From the NCBI GenBank assembly GCA_905233985.1, contig CAJOFA010000003.1, positions 62,001-126,000 of the forward strand: 64,000 nucleotides of DNA. Direction: 5' to 3'. A program made the translations under genes and the position numbers. The DNA comes from an uncultured Prevotella sp. (GTDB lineage: Bacteria > Bacteroidota > Bacteroidia > Bacteroidales > Bacteroidaceae). The notes beneath the pieces are model-generated. The model searched no databases. It saw only the letters and a program-made list of their open reading frames with translations, and was not told the DNA's origin. Shown piece after piece: positions 1 to 9,493 of the stretch (positions are counted from its first letter, which is position 1; every line of letters starts with the position of its first letter).

Positions 1-103
1 CTTGTAGAGTTTTTATCGGATGGTGATCCAGACGGCCTCACCCCTACCCTTGGCCTCGACGATTTTCTGCTTCAGGCGGTGTCATCGGGCGTGAGCATGC
101 CAC

Positions 104-559
104 CTATTCGACTTCTGCCTGCCGGATGGAATCATTAGGCATTGCGAAAGCATTAGGCCTGATGGAATCCGGTAACATGGGTTCCTCACGATAGACGGTT
201 CCGGCGCTTTGCATATAGGTATTGTCTTTGGTTTCGTCTGTTGTAATTTTATTTGTAATGAACGGCAGATACGAACCGGAATTCATTTTCCCCGTGTTAC
301 CAGCCATCTTCACGAGTGTATCGACAGTGCCCTTCCCTGCGACCTTTAAGGTGGTCAGTTTTTTATTGGAAGTATTAAAGAGGACGATTTTCCCTCCTTT
401 TGATATAGAGAGAATGCTTTTGCCTGTTAAAACTTGTCGGGCAGCGGCAGGTTTGCCATCGACCGTGACGTTTCCTGATACTGAATAGACCTTGTACTGC
501 TGGGCGTTGGCAACAAACGCCACCAATAACAAAACCAAAGTGAAACAAATCTTCTTCAT
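104..559 (-). CDS. Secreted FecR-like small protein
   Basis: Protein of 151 aa. I take the start at ATG 559 because a cleavable signal peptide (MKKICFTLVLLLVAFVANAQ) begins exactly there and a longer reading would run back into the upstream gene. After the signal peptide comes a beta-rich stretch (VYSVSGNVTVDG, then a run of G and hydrophobic residues) that resembles the FecR/LysM-associated fold found beside CHASE2 proteins. The C-terminus is a polar tail. It lies 1 bp downstream of the CHASE2 gene, so the two are almost certainly cotranscribed. Function is not known; a periplasmic partner of the CHASE2 protein is an inference from the pairing. Confidence 0.7.
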   Translation of the reverse strand: MKKICFTLVLLLVAFVANAQQYKVYSVSGNVTVDGKPAAARQVLTGKSILSISKGGKIVLFNTSNKKLTTLKVAGKGTVDTLVKMAGNTGKMNSGSYLPFITNKITTDETKDNTYMQSAGTVYREEPMLPDSIRPNAFAMPNDSIRQAEVE

Positions 560-560
560 A

Positions 561-1748
561 TTATTCGTCTTTATAAAAAATTGATGTTCTAAAATATTGA
601 TGATCATGGTTTATGGCCATAGATTGTATGAATGCTTTGTAGATTCCACGTGCAGCCATCAGCAAGGCAACCGATGCCTGAATCAGAACTGTATCGACAT
701 AGACTCCATTATTCTTGAACAACAGGTATCCCGTCCAGTTGATTGCGATTAACCATGATACGACGAGAACAGTGGTTAACATTCCCGATTTTTCCAAAAA
801 AACTACAATAGTATTCTTTTTAAATCTGGTGGTGAAAAGCCCTAAGGCATATAACGACAGCTCGACCAGGAAACAGACTATAAATGCAATGACATGGTTT
901 AACCATTCGGGCAAATCGGTTATTATCTTCCGCTCAAGAATGGTCTTTAAAGAATAGGTTTGCATTTCCAGGCCGGCCATCTTTCCGATGGGCGACAGAT
1001 GCATGTCACGTTCCTCGTACATGGTGCCAAGCATCACCACGCGACCTGCTATTAAATCCACATGCTCATCAAGTTCTGAGGCCTTGACAACAGGGAATGT
1101 CACATTACTGTAGTCAATATGCAACACTTTATCGGTTGGCTGGATGTCGTCATCCATCAGATGTGCAACCTTGTAAGGGAATGAACAGACCGTCGAGTCA
1201 TTCAGTCGCTGTGTTACCGTGTAGTCTCTTATATTACGGTCCTCCATATTGTCCGGGAGATTGGCATAGCCCTGATTTACAGCGATACTGTCTGTAAAAA
1301 AAGAACGGGTAACACCGGTAAAACACGCCTTGTCCTCGTCATAGTCCTTAAGCTTCATGGCAAACACGGCTTTATCACCCAATGCCTTCACCGCTTCCTG
1401 AAGCAGGTCGTTTCCCACAGCATCGTCACGGACGCCCTCAAAAATGATGTCAACGCCAACAACCAGAGGCTCCATCTCGTTGATTTTCAAAAGGATTTCA
1501 GCCAAATCACCCCGGTCGTAATATTCCGTCATATCGACTATGGTTATCAGTTCTGAAGGTTCCGGTTGCACGCCGTGCCTGTCTATCTGATAATACATAT
1601 CAGACATGGAATAGTCGTTGAAAGCCTGCTTTACCGGGTTCAGAAAATCGACATTGAGCGTAACATATGCCAACACACCCATAAAAACGAATGCGAGTAT
1701 TGTTACAATCCAATGGTCCCGATGGAAAAAATATCTCCAATGCATCAT
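561..1748 (-). CDS. CHASE2 domain membrane protein
   Basis: Protein of 395 aa with one N-terminal membrane segment (about residues 12-32), a long extracytoplasmic domain with CHASE2 hallmarks (LITIVDMTEYYDRGD, VVGVDIIFEG, VVMLGTMYEERDMHLSP, GLEMQTYSLKTIL) and two or three C-terminal membrane segments (about 285-375). CHASE2 is an extracellular sensory domain usually coupled to a kinase or cyclase; here no output domain follows, so it may signal through a partner or be purely structural. The start could equally be the second Met. A -7/-33 promoter lies at 1798-1829. The next gene encodes a FecR-like secreted protein, a pairing known from other CHASE2 loci. Confidence 0.8.
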   Translation of the reverse strand: MMHWRYFFHRDHWIVTILAFVFMGVLAYVTLNVDFLNPVKQAFNDYSMSDMYYQIDRHGVQPEPSELITIVDMTEYYDRGDLAEILLKINEMEPLVVGVDIIFEGVRDDAVGNDLLQEAVKALGDKAVFAMKLKDYDEDKACFTGVTRSFFTDSIAVNQGYANLPDNMEDRNIRDYTVTQRLNDSTVCSFPYKVAHLMDDDIQPTDKVLHIDYSNVTFPVVKASELDEHVDLIAGRVVMLGTMYEERDMHLSPIGKMAGLEMQTYSLKTILERKIITDLPEWLNHVIAFIVCFLVELSLYALGLFTTRFKKNTIVVFLEKSGMLTTVLVVSWLIAINWTGYLLFKNNGVYVDTVLIQASVALLMAARGIYKAFIQSMAINHDHQYFRTSIFYKDE

Positions 1749-1797
1749 CTTGGATATTTTAATATGTTCAGGTCTATGTTATTTGTAATGTCTGCTG

Positions 1798-1829
1798 CAA
1801 AAGTAGTAATAAACTTTGAAACGACCAAA
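1798..1829 (-). promoter_or_regulatory. Promoter of the CHASE2 operon
   Basis: On the minus strand TACTTTTG (1798-1805) matches the Bacteroidetes -7 box TAnnTTTG and TTTG (1826-1829) the -33 box; the spacer is 20 bp. It lies about 50 bp upstream of the CHASE2 start. Confidence 0.6.
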
Positions 1830-1875
1830 CTTTTCAAAGGAAAAGTGAAAATCGGGGCGTGAGCCCAAGGTAAAC

Positions 1876-1913
1876 GGCCCCCTCCGACTCCTCCCATTGG
1901 GGGAGAGGGAGGA
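1876..1913. repeat. GC-rich imperfect palindromic repeat, copy 1
   Basis: A C-rich arm (CCCCCTCCGACTCC) is followed by its G-rich near-complement (GGGGGAGAGGGAGG). Similar elements occur at 19467, 19556, 30502, 50900 and 51004, some inside genes. This copy is intergenic, beside a terminator, in the same arrangement as the copy at 30502. Confidence 0.6.
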
Positions 1914-1921
1914 CCTCTCTC

Positions 1922-1968
1922 AAAAAAAAGAATCCCTGCAAGTGTTTTTGCGGGGATTTTTTTTGCAT
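1922..1968. terminator. Rho-independent terminator, bidirectional form
   Basis: An 11-bp stem (AATCCCTGCAA pairing with TTGCGGGGATT, one G-U) with a 6-nt loop is preceded by an A-run and followed by a T-run, so it could act on both strands. It separates the divergent CHASE2 and tex units. Confidence 0.65.
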
Positions 1969-1993
1969 TTCTGCTCGCATCATCGTAACTTTG
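1962..1993 (+). promoter_or_regulatory. Promoter of tex
   Basis: TTTG at 1962-1965 and TAACTTTG at 1986-1993 with a 20-bp spacer match the Bacteroidetes sigma-factor consensus. The -33 box overlaps the T-run of the preceding terminator. Confidence 0.65.
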
Positions 1994-2051
1994 CAGACGA
2001 AATGTCTGCGAGCCTGCTCACGCAGCCTTGCAACCCACAAACCAGGAAACT

Positions 2052-4211
2052 ATGGAACTGTTGAAGACTTTTACACAGCTGATTGCCGGCGAGCTGCACC
2101 TCAACGAACATGCCGTCGGGAACACGCTGAAGCTGCTGGACGAGGGGTGTACCATCCCGTTCATCTCGCGCTACCGCAAGGAGCGGACGGGCGGGCTCGA
2201 CGAGGTGCAGATTACGGCCATCAGTGACCGCGCGGAACAGCTGAAGGAGATGGCCAAGCGCAAAGAGACCATCATCAAGACCATCACGGAACAGCAGAAG
2301 ATGACGCCCGAGCTGCAGCAACGCATCGACGACTGCTGGGTGTCAACGCAGCTGGAGGACATCTACCTGCCCTTCAAGCCGAAGCGCCGCACCCGTGCCC
2401 AGATTGCCCGTGAGCAAGGGCTGGAGCCGCTGGCTCAACTGCTGCTGTTGCAGCGTGAGGCGCACCCTGAAAAAGCCGCCCAGCGCTTCATCAACGGCGA
2501 CGTGGCAACGGCTGCCGACGCGCTGAAGGGTGCCCAGGACATCATTGCCGAGCAGGTGAGCGAGGACGAGCGTTCACGCAACAGCGTCCGCTCTGCCTTC
2601 CGCCGCGAGGCGTTCATCGAGTCGAAGGTCGTCAAGGCCAAGAAGGACACCGATGAGGCTCAGAAGTTCAGCGACTACTTCGACTGGGAGGAGCCCCTGA
2701 AACGCTGCTCGAGCCACCGCCTGCTGGCCATGCGCCGAGGGCAGGAGGAGGGCATCCTGCGCGTGAGCCTGACTATCGAAGACGACGAGGCGGTGGAGCG
2801 ACTCAAGCGGTCACTGCCGCCATTCCCACAGAACGGATTGGGCAGCCGTGCCTGCCGCAAACTATTAGAGGAGGCAGTGGAGGACGGTTACAAGCGTCTG
2901 CTGCTGCCCAGCATCGAGACGGAGTTTGCCGCCATCAGCAAGGAGCGTGCCGACGAGGAGGCTATCCGTGTCTTCGCCGAGAACCTGCGCCAGTTGCTGC
3001 TTGCCGCTCCGTTGGGTCAGAAGCGTGTGATGGGCATCGACCCGGGCTTCCGAACGGGTTGTAAGGTGGTGTGCCTGAACGAGCAGGGCAACCTGCTGCA
3101 CCACGAGGCCATCTTCCCCCACCCTCCCGTTAACCACCGCATGCAGGCCTCCGTACACCTGCAGCAGATGCTCAGCGACTACCGCATCGAGGCCATCGCC
3201 ATCGGCAACGGCACCGCCAGCCGCGAGACGAAGGAGTTTGTGGAGGAGGTTGTTCGCACCTCGAACCTCGCACCTCGAATATTCGTTGTCAGCGAGGACG
3301 GAGCGTCGGTGTATTCTGCCTCGAAGACTGCCCGCGACGAGTTCCCTGACGAGGATGTGACGGTGCGTGGTGCCGTGAGCATCGGTCGCCGACTGATGGA
3401 CCCTCTGGCCGAACTGGTGAAGATTGACCCGAAGAGCATCGGCGTGGGACAGTACCAGCACGACGTTGACCAGTCGAAGCTGAAGCACTCGCTCGACCAC
3501 GTGGTGGAGAGCTGCGTGAACCTCGTCGGCGTGAACCTCAACACGGCGTCGCAGCACCTGCTGACGTACATCAGCGGATTGGGGCCTGTGCTGGCTCAGA
3601 ACATCGTTGACTACCGCCGCGACAACGGTGCCTTCACGTCGAGGGCACAGCTGAAGAAGGTGCCGCGACTGGGACCTGCCGCCTACCAGCAGTGTGCCGG
3701 TTTCCTGCGCATCCCCGATGCCAAGAACCCGCTCGACAACAGCGCCGTACACCCTGAGAGCTACGCCGTCGTGGAGCAGATGGCCAAGGACTGCCGCTGC
3801 ACCGTCAGCGACCTCATCAAGGACAAGGAGAAGCGTGCCGCCATCAACATCAAGCGCTACGTCACCGAGGAGGTGGGCATCCCCACCCTCACCGACATCA
3901 TGAACGAACTGGAGAAGCCCGGGCGTGACCCGCGCGAACAGATAGAGGAGTTCGAGTTCGACCCGTCGGTGCAAACCCTCGACGACCTGCATGAGGGGAT
4001 GGTGCTGCCGGGCATCGTGACGAACATCACCAACTTCGGTGCCTTCGTGGACATCGGCGTGCATCAGGACGGCCTCGTACACATCTCGCAGATGGCCAAC
4101 CGCCGCATTGCCCACCCGCTCGACGTCGTGAAGCTGCACCAGCACGTGCACGTGCGCGTCATTGGCATCGACCTGAGAAGAAAGCGGATTTCGCTGAGCA
4201 TGAAGGGTTGA
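2052..4211 (+). CDS. tex: Tex-family RNA-binding transcription accessory protein
   Basis: About 719 aa, the normal Tex length. I choose ATG 2052 (MELLKTFTQLIAGEL) because it fits the Tex N-terminus; a longer TTG start is possible in frame. In order one sees the N-terminal helical domain, a YqgF/RNase-H-like domain (MGIDPGFRTGCKVV near residue 330), a helix-hairpin-helix part (ISGLGPVLAQNIVDYR, VPRLGPAAYQQCAGF) and a C-terminal S1 domain (GMVLPGIVTNITNFGAFVDIG). Tex binds nucleic acid and influences transcription; its precise role in Bacteroidetes is not known. The segment around residue 405 (VRTSNLAPRIFVV) is encoded by a short internal DNA repeat at 3255-3280. It is a single-gene unit bounded by a promoter and a terminator. 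Confidence 0.93.
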   Translation: MELLKTFTQLIAGELHLNEHAVGNTLKLLDEGCTIPFISRYRKERTGGLDEVQITAISDRAEQLKEMAKRKETIIKTITEQQKMTPELQQRIDDCWVSTQLEDIYLPFKPKRRTRAQIAREQGLEPLAQLLLLQREAHPEKAAQRFINGDVATAADALKGAQDIIAEQVSEDERSRNSVRSAFRREAFIESKVVKAKKDTDEAQKFSDYFDWEEPLKRCSSHRLLAMRRGQEEGILRVSLTIEDDEAVERLKRSLPPFPQNGLGSRACRKLLEEAVEDGYKRLLLPSIETEFAAISKERADEEAIRVFAENLRQLLLAAPLGQKRVMGIDPGFRTGCKVVCLNEQGNLLHHEAIFPHPPVNHRMQASVHLQQMLSDYRIEAIAIGNGTASRETKEFVEEVVRTSNLAPRIFVVSEDGASVYSASKTARDEFPDEDVTVRGAVSIGRRLMDPLAELVKIDPKSIGVGQYQHDVDQSKLKHSLDHVVESCVNLVGVNLNTASQHLLTYISGLGPVLAQNIVDYRRDNGAFTSRAQLKKVPRLGPAAYQQCAGFLRIPDAKNPLDNSAVHPESYAVVEQMAKDCRCTVSDLIKDKEKRAAINIKRYVTEEVGIPTLTDIMNELEKPGRDPREQIEEFEFDPSVQTLDDLHEGMVLPGIVTNITNFGAFVDIGVHQDGLVHISQMANRRIAHPLDVVKLHQHVHVRVIGIDLRRKRISLSMKG

Positions 4212-4234
4212 TGTGCCCATTAAGCCCACTAAAC

Positions 4235-4271
4235 AAAAAAGCTGCACCCGATTGGAGTGCAGCTCTTTTTA
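4235..4271. terminator. Bidirectional terminator between tex and rplT
   Basis: GCTGCAC (4241-4247) pairs with GTGCAGC (4257-4263) around a 9-nt loop, with A-run before and T-run after. It serves the convergent genes tex (+) and rplT (-). Confidence 0.8.
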
Positions 4272-4289
4272 TTAGCCTTAAGCTCACGC

Positions 4290-4634
4290 TTATTTTACCT
4301 TTGCAACGATGGCCTTGAAAGCCTCGGGGTTGTTGATGGCGAGGTCAGCGAGCACCTTGCGGTTAATCTCGATGCCGGCCTTGTTCAGGGCACCCATCAG
4401 TACTGAATAGCTCATACCTTCGAGGCGAGCGGCAGCATTGATACGCTGAATCCACAGAGCGCGGAAGTTGCGCTTCTTGTTCTTACGGTCGCGATATGCG
4501 TAGGTGAGACCCTTCTCCCATGTGTTCTTGGCTACTGTCCAAACATTCTTACGGGCACCGAAGTAGCCACGTGTAAGTTTCAGAATTCTCTTTCTCTTTG
4601 CTCTTGAAGCAACGTGATTTACTGATCTTGGCAT
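4290..4634 (-). CDS. rplT: 50S ribosomal protein L20
   Basis: 114 aa, full length for bL20. The N-terminus [19 protein letters not shown] and the motif [12 protein letters not shown] are characteristic. L20 binds 23S rRNA early in large-subunit assembly and in many bacteria also represses its own operon. It is the last gene of infC-rpmI-rplT and is followed by a shared terminator. No autoregulatory leader could be recognised upstream of infC by eye. Confidence 0.98.
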   Translation of the reverse strand: MPRSVNHVASRAKRKRILKLTRGYFGARKNVWTVAKNTWEKGLTYAYRDRKNKKRNFRALWIQRINAAARLEGMSYSVLMGALNKAGIEINRKVLADLAINNPEAFKAIVAKVK

Positions 4635-4672
4635 AGTTTTCTTTCCTTTACTTTAAATGTTTGACAATAGGT

Positions 4673-4870
4673 TTAACGAAGACACAACAGGTCGCGAACC
4701 TGCTTCATGTTTGAATCATCAACGATCGTAGAACCTACGAGGTTGCGCTTCTGTTTCTTAGTCTTCTTCGTGAGAATGTGGCTGTGGTAAGCATGATTTC
4801 TCTTGATCTTACCTGTTCCGGTGAACGAGAATCTCTTCTTCGCTCCGGAGTTTGTCTTAACTTTTGGCAT
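4673..4870 (-). CDS. rpmI: 50S ribosomal protein L35
   Basis: 65 aa, the usual size of bL35: [20 protein letters not shown] and a basic [14 protein letters not shown] segment. It is a structural protein of the large ribosomal subunit, placed between infC and rplT as in most bacteria (38 bp before rplT). Confidence 0.98.
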   Translation of the reverse strand: MPKVKTNSGAKKRFSFTGTGKIKRNHAYHSHILTKKTKKQKRNLVGSTIVDDSNMKQVRDLLCLR

Positions 4871-4937
4871 TGTTTTTTATTATTTAATTGTTATTTATTA
4901 TACGGTGGCAACGCATATACCGGGCGTTACGCACCTG

Positions 4938-4972
4938 ATTCTTCATTCTTTATTCTTCATTCTTCATTTTCA
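4938..4972. repeat. Degenerate ATTCTTC tandem tract at the infC 3' end
   Basis: Four or five imperfect copies of a 9-10 nt TTCATTCTT-like unit cover the stop codon of infC. Comparable degenerate tracts with different units occur at 9426-9450, 17970-18012, 22478-22512, 24966-25004, 38503-38531 and 58171-58208. Confidence 0.5.
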
Positions 4973-5655
4973 CCCTCTTCCGTCAGCTTCTTCAGCGCGT
5001 CGGCTGAAATCTTCGCATTGGCGAACAGCCCTCCGTTGGCGGGTGCCTCAGCCTCTTCGAGCAGTCGCTCAGCTTCTTTGGCTTCGGCCTCGCGGCGCTC
5101 GTTGTCGCGCTTCTGCTGGCTCTTCTTGGCTACGCCGGCCTTCTTGGGTGCCAGATAGAGGAACATCTTTTTGCCTTCCAAACTCGGCATCGACTCTACC
5201 TTGCCGTACTCCTCCAGGTCGTTGGCGAAACGCAGCAGCAGCACCTCACCCTGCTCCTTGAACAGAATACTTCTGCCGCGGAAGAACACATAGGCACGCA
5301 CCTTGTTGCCGTCCTCGAGGAACTCCTTGGCGTGCTTCAGCTTGAACTGGTAGTCATGCTCGTCGGTTTGAGGTCCGAAGCGGATTTCCTTCACTTCCAC
5401 CTTCACCTGCTTCGCCTTCATCTCCTTCTGGCGCTTCTTCTGCTGGTAGAGGAACTTGCTATAGTCAATCAAGCGGCACACAGGCGGCTGGGCGTTGGGA
5501 GAGATCTCTACGAGGTCAACCCCCTGGTCATGAGCCATATCCAATGCCTGACGTATCGGCACGACGGAGGAACCGCCCTCGCCGACGATGCGCACTTCAC
5601 GTACTCGAATCTGCTCGTTTACACGATATTGATTCTTGATTTTGTCGTTCTTCAT
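4957..5655 (-). CDS. infC: Translation initiation factor IF-3
   Basis: 232 aa. The core starts [21 protein letters not shown]; the N-domain contains [19 protein letters not shown] and the C-domain [20 protein letters not shown] and [12 protein letters not shown]-3 binds the 30S subunit, prevents premature 50S joining and proofreads start codons. A charged tail of about 60 residues ([26 protein letters not shown]) extends beyond the E. coli protein, as is common in Bacteroidetes. The last codons overlap a short ATTCTTC repeat tract. First gene of the operon, with a promoter at 5692-5722. thrS, which usually precedes it, is separated here by an opposite-strand gene. Confidence 0.97.
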   Translation of the reverse strand: MKNDKIKNQYRVNEQIRVREVRIVGEGGSSVVPIRQALDMAHDQGVDLVEISPNAQPPVCRLIDYSKFLYQQKKRQKEMKAKQVKVEVKEIRFGPQTDEHDYQFKLKHAKEFLEDGNKVRAYVFFRGRSILFKEQGEVLLLRFANDLEEYGKVESMPSLEGKKMFLYLAPKKAGVAKKSQQKRDNERREAEAKEAERLLEEAEAPANGGLFANAKISADALKKLTEEGENEE

Positions 5656-5691
5656 TAACTATGTTTAGTTCAACTTTTTGAAAATCGGCTG

Positions 5692-5722
5692 CAAAGATAC
5701 GACAAATCAGCGAATTAACAAA
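5692..5722 (-). promoter_or_regulatory. Promoter of infC-rpmI-rplT
   Basis: On the minus strand TATCTTTG (5692-5699) and TTTG (5719-5722) are 19 bp apart. Overall it faces the promoter of the opposite-strand kinase-like gene. Confidence 0.6.
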
Positions 5723-5739
5723 ATAAATTCTGAAATATT

Positions 5740-5771
5740 TTTGGAAGATAGCAAATAATTTCTTACTTTTG
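5740..5771 (+). promoter_or_regulatory. Promoter of the kinase-like gene
   Basis: TTTG (5740-5743) and TACTTTTG (5764-5771) with a 20-bp spacer, 29 bp before the start codon. Confidence 0.6.
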
Positions 5772-5800
5772 CACTCACAAACCAAATTATCTACATTATT

Positions 5801-7303
5801 ATGAGCAAAAAACTATTATTCTTGCTTTTCTGTCTGTTCGTCTGCTGCACCACTATTCATGCGCAGGACGTTCAAAAAAGTGAGCTTCAAAAAGAAGCAG
5901 AGGCCGTTGACCCCAAGCAGGACATTGCCAAGGCGCGTTCGTTATTTATCAAGGCATACAAGGACTATGCCGCCAACGGACAAATCAAGCAGGCAGTGGA
6001 ATGTGGCGTCAAGGGTGCTGCATTCTATTATAAGGACAGCTTCTATAAGGAGGCTTTCGAGCTGCTGCGCGGCATCGAGGCACACATTGCCGGAGCCCGC
6101 AACATGACCGAGGCAGAGAAGTCGGCATTATACTATAAGACCACCAGCGAGCGCCTGCAGATGTATATGCGCCTGCACAAGCCCGACAAAGCCAAGGAGC
6201 AGTTGGCACGACTGGAGCAGCTGGCCAATCAAACCAACGATGAGAGCGTGAAGAACGAGCACCTCTACAACAAGGCCAACTACCACTACACCTTCGGGCA
6301 GATAGCACAGGGCAACGCCGTCTTCAGCGAGATGGCCAAGAAACTGACTGCCAGCAAGGAATACGACAAGGTGGATGAGGTATATAAGATGCTCATCAGC
6401 AACGCCAAAGCCAGCAACAACGCCACCTACGTGGCACAGTCGTACAGCAACTACATCGCCTGGAAGGACTCTGCCAACGCCCTCAAGCACGCTGACGAAA
6501 TCAATGCCCTGAAGAAGCAGATTGCCGACCACGAAGAGACCATCGCCGACAAGGACAGCTCGCTCACAGCACGCTGGGCAACCATCATCGGACTTGGCAT
6601 CCTGGCCGCCATTCTCGCTGCCGCACTCATCTTCGGCGCTATGGTGCTGATGCGCTACATGGTGCTGACACGCAAGCAGAAGAAGACCATCAAGCTGGCC
6701 AACGAGAGCAACGCCCTGAAAGCAAAGTTCATCAGCAACATCTCTTCACAGCTGGAACCCACCCTCAACAAGCTCGACAACAGCACACCCGAGGTGAAGG
6801 CCCTGCTCGACTTCTCGAAGCACATACAGACATTGTCGGACCTCGAGAACTCCACCGAAGAGGTTGAGAAGACGGAGACGCCCATCCAGCAGTTCACCGA
6901 GGACATCGCCGCCCAGGTACGTGAGAAGAACCCGGGCATCAACCTCACCGTGAACGCCCCGAAGATGAACGTGGCCATCAACAAGGAATACGTGTCGCAC
7001 ATCCTGCTCCACCTGCTCGGCAACGCCATTGAGCACACGCCCGAAGGTGGCAGCGTCTCGCTCGACTTCAAGAAGCGCAGCCCCCGAACCTATCAGTATC
7101 TCGTCACCAACCCGGGCGAGCCGATGCCAGAGGAGCAGCGCGAAGACCTGTTCAAGCCCTTCCGCGAGGTGCGCGACCTCACGACCGGCGACGGCCTCGG
7201 ACTTCCCATCTGCAAGCAGATGGCGCTGAAGATGAACGGCGACCTTGACGTTGACCCCACATTCACCAAGGGCACACGCTTCACGCTTGAGTTGCACACA
7301 TAA
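5801..7303 (+). CDS. TPR-containing histidine-kinase-like sensor lacking the phospho-acceptor His
   Basis: 500 aa. A signal peptide (MSKKLLFLLFCLFVCCTTIHAQ) is followed by a helical TPR-like sensor region, one membrane segment (about 258-285, GLGILAAILAAALIFGAMVL) and a cytoplasmic HATPase_c domain. The N box (LLGNAIEHTPEGG, about 405), F box (LFKPFREV) and G box (TGDGLGLPICKQM) are intact, so ATP binding is plausible. The dimerisation box, where a kinase reads N-I-S-H-E-L-R-T-P-L, reads NISSQLEPTL (about 314), so His is replaced by Ser. It may therefore be a phosphatase, a pseudokinase or a hetero-partner. No response regulator is adjacent. It interrupts the usual thrS-infC neighbourhood on the opposite strand. 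Confidence 0.8.
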   Translation: MSKKLLFLLFCLFVCCTTIHAQDVQKSELQKEAEAVDPKQDIAKARSLFIKAYKDYAANGQIKQAVECGVKGAAFYYKDSFYKEAFELLRGIEAHIAGARNMTEAEKSALYYKTTSERLQMYMRLHKPDKAKEQLARLEQLANQTNDESVKNEHLYNKANYHYTFGQIAQGNAVFSEMAKKLTASKEYDKVDEVYKMLISNAKASNNATYVAQSYSNYIAWKDSANALKHADEINALKKQIADHEETIADKDSSLTARWATIIGLGILAAILAAALIFGAMVLMRYMVLTRKQKKTIKLANESNALKAKFISNISSQLEPTLNKLDNSTPEVKALLDFSKHIQTLSDLENSTEEVEKTETPIQQFTEDIAAQVREKNPGINLTVNAPKMNVAINKEYVSHILLHLLGNAIEHTPEGGSVSLDFKKRSPRTYQYLVTNPGEPMPEEQREDLFKPFREVRDLTTGDGLGLPICKQMALKMNGDLDVDPTFTKGTRFTLELHT

Positions 7304-7333
7304 GCTACGACATCAACATTAGAAACGCACAAC

Positions 7334-7374
7334 AAAAAAACGCCCGCATCTATCGCAGATGTGGGCGTTTTCTT
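7334..7374. terminator. Bidirectional terminator
   Basis: AACGCCCGCATCT pairs with AGATGTGGGCGTT (one G-U), flanked by an A-run on the left and a T-run on the right. It ends the kinase-like gene (+) and thrS (-). Confidence 0.8.
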
Positions 7375-7430
7375 AACAAAATATTCTAATAATCGGCTGT
7401 CGCTACAGCCACCTAAAACAATGTATCCTT

Positions 7431-9374
7431 TTAGAAATCCTTGGTCATTTCTGCCACAGCGTCGTTGATCTTCTTTGCAAACTCGGCAATGGTCATCGTG
7501 GCCTGCTCGCCACCACCCTGCTGACGCATGCTGACAAGCCCCTCGGCAGCTTCCTTCTCGCCCACGATGAGCATGAAGGGGATGCGCTTCAGTTCGTTGT
7601 CACGAATCTTACGCCCCAGCTTCTCGTTGCGGTCATCGACCTGCGCGCGGACACCAGCCTGGTCAAGCTGCTTCATCACCTCGAAGGCGTAGTCGTTGTA
7701 CTTCTCCGACAGCGGCAGGATGGCCACCTGGTCGGGCGTGAGCCACAGGGGGAAGTGACCGCTGGTGTGCTCGATGAGCACAGCCGTGAAGCGCTCCAAA
7801 GAGCCGAACGGTGCACGGTGAATCATGACGGGCGTCTTCTTCTGGTTGTCCTCGTCGGTATATTCCAGCTGGAAGCGCTTGGGCAGGTTGTAGTCCACCT
7901 GAATGGTACCCAGCTGCCAGCGACGGCCAATGGCATCCTTGATCATGAAGTCGAGTTTCGGACCGTAGAACGCAGCTTCGCCGTATTCCACCTTGGCGGG
8001 CAAACCCTTCTCCTCGCAGGCCTCCACGATAGCCTTCTCAGCCAGTGCCCAGTCCTCATCGGTTCCCACATATTTCTCGTGGTCGTTGGGGTCGCGGAGC
8101 GAAATCTGTGCCTCGAAGTTGAAACCGAAGGCGGTCAGCACGATGCCGATGATGTCCATCACGTTCAGGAACTCCTGCTTCACCTGGTCGGGACGGCAGA
8201 AGATGTGGGCATCGTCCTGCGTGAACGAGCGAACACGAGTAAAGCCGTGCAGCTCACCGCTCTGCTCGTAACGATAGACAGTACCGAACTCTGCGATGCG
8301 CAGGGGCAGATCACGATATGAGCGGGGCTTCCAAGCGAAGATTTCGCAGTGGTGCGGGCAGTTCATGGGCTTCAGCATATAAACCTCGCCCTCCTCGGGT
8401 GTGGTGATGGGCTGGAACGAGTCCTTGCCGTAGTGATCCCAGTGGCCAGAAGTGATATAGAGGTTCTTGCTTCCAATGTGCGGGGTGATGACTTCCTGAT
8501 AGCCGAAACGCTTCTGCACCTTGCGCAGGTGATCCTGCAGACGCAGACGAAGTTCGGTGCCCTTCGGCAACCAGATGGGAAGACCTTTGCCCACCTTCTC
8601 GCTGAACATGAACAGCTCCATCTCCTTGCCAATCTTGCGGTGGTCACGCTTCTTGGCCTCCTCCAACATCACGAGATACTCGTCGAGCATCTTCTTCTTG
8701 GGGAACGAGATACCGTAGAGGCGCTGCAGCTGCTGCTTCGTGGCATCACCGCGCCAGAAGGCACCAGCAACGCTCGTCAGCTTCACGGCCTTGATAGCTC
8801 CTGTGTTCACGAGATGCGGACCACGGCAAAGGTCGGTAAACGAACCCTGCGTGTAGGTGGTGATGCTTCCGTCCTCAAGGTCTTGGTCAATGTGCTCGCA
8901 CTTGTAGGTCTGACCGTCGGCGGCAAACGCCTTCAACGCCTCGGCCTTGGGAACCTCGCGACGCACCACGGGCTCTTTCTTCGAAGCCAGCTCACGCATC
9001 TTGTCCTCAATCTTGGGGAAGTCACTCTCCTTAATCATCTCGCCGTCTTTCAACAGCACGTCGTAGAAGAAACCGTTTTCGATGGCAGGACCGAAACCGA
9101 ACTGAATGCCAGGATACAACTCCTGCAACGCCTCGGCCAACAAGTGCGCACTGGTGTGCCAGAACGTGTGCTTACCCTGCTCGTCGTCCCACTTGAAGAG
9201 CTCAAACTGGGCATCCTCCATGATGGGGCGGTTCAACTCGATGGTCTCGCCGTTTACTGCGCAACTCAAAACGTCGCGTGCCAGAGCCGGCGAAATGCTC
9301 TCGGCAATCTCAAAACCCGTCACGCCCTGCTCATACGAACGAACAGATCCGTCGGGAAAAGTAATGTGAATCAT
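7431..9374 (-). CDS. thrS: Threonyl-tRNA synthetase
   Basis: 647 aa, full length. Domains in order: TGS (residues 1-60), the editing/SAD region ([16 protein letters not shown] near 75), the class II catalytic core ([39 protein letters not shown]) and the anticodon-binding domain ([18 protein letters not shown]). The Cys of MNCPHH and the downstream His residues are the expected zinc ligands. It charges tRNA-Thr and edits Ser-tRNA-Thr in the cytoplasm. Often it heads an operon with infC; here it has its own terminator. A clear -33/-7 promoter is not obvious (TACCTTCG at about 9408 is a weak match). Confidence 0.98.
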   Translation of the reverse strand: MIHITFPDGSVRSYEQGVTGFEIAESISPALARDVLSCAVNGETIELNRPIMEDAQFELFKWDDEQGKHTFWHTSAHLLAEALQELYPGIQFGFGPAIENGFFYDVLLKDGEMIKESDFPKIEDKMRELASKKEPVVRREVPKAEALKAFAADGQTYKCEHIDQDLEDGSITTYTQGSFTDLCRGPHLVNTGAIKAVKLTSVAGAFWRGDATKQQLQRLYGISFPKKKMLDEYLVMLEEAKKRDHRKIGKEMELFMFSEKVGKGLPIWLPKGTELRLRLQDHLRKVQKRFGYQEVITPHIGSKNLYITSGHWDHYGKDSFQPITTPEEGEVYMLKPMNCPHHCEIFAWKPRSYRDLPLRIAEFGTVYRYEQSGELHGFTRVRSFTQDDAHIFCRPDQVKQEFLNVMDIIGIVLTAFGFNFEAQISLRDPNDHEKYVGTDEDWALAEKAIVEACEEKGLPAKVEYGEAAFYGPKLDFMIKDAIGRRWQLGTIQVDYNLPKRFQLEYTDEDNQKKTPVMIHRAPFGSLERFTAVLIEHTSGHFPLWLTPDQVAILPLSEKYNDYAFEVMKQLDQAGVRAQVDDRNEKLGRKIRDNELKRIPFMLIVGEKEAAEGLVSMRQQGGGEQATMTIAEFAKKINDAVAEMTKDF

Positions 9375-9493
9375 ATTTACAATATATGTTTAAGTTTAAA
9401 TCGGCCGCGAAGGTAATCATTTTCAAGAAGAATGAAGAATGAAGCGTGAAGAATTTGCTGCCGGCATATACTTTTTTAACACTTCGCCGTCCG

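Noticed and set aside
2865..4247. 460-codon minus-strand frame opposite tex
   Set aside because: Shadow frame of the well-conserved tex gene; composition (Val/Leu/His-rich) is typical of an antisense frame.
8349..9416. 355-codon frame opposite thrS
   Set aside because: Antisense shadow of thrS.
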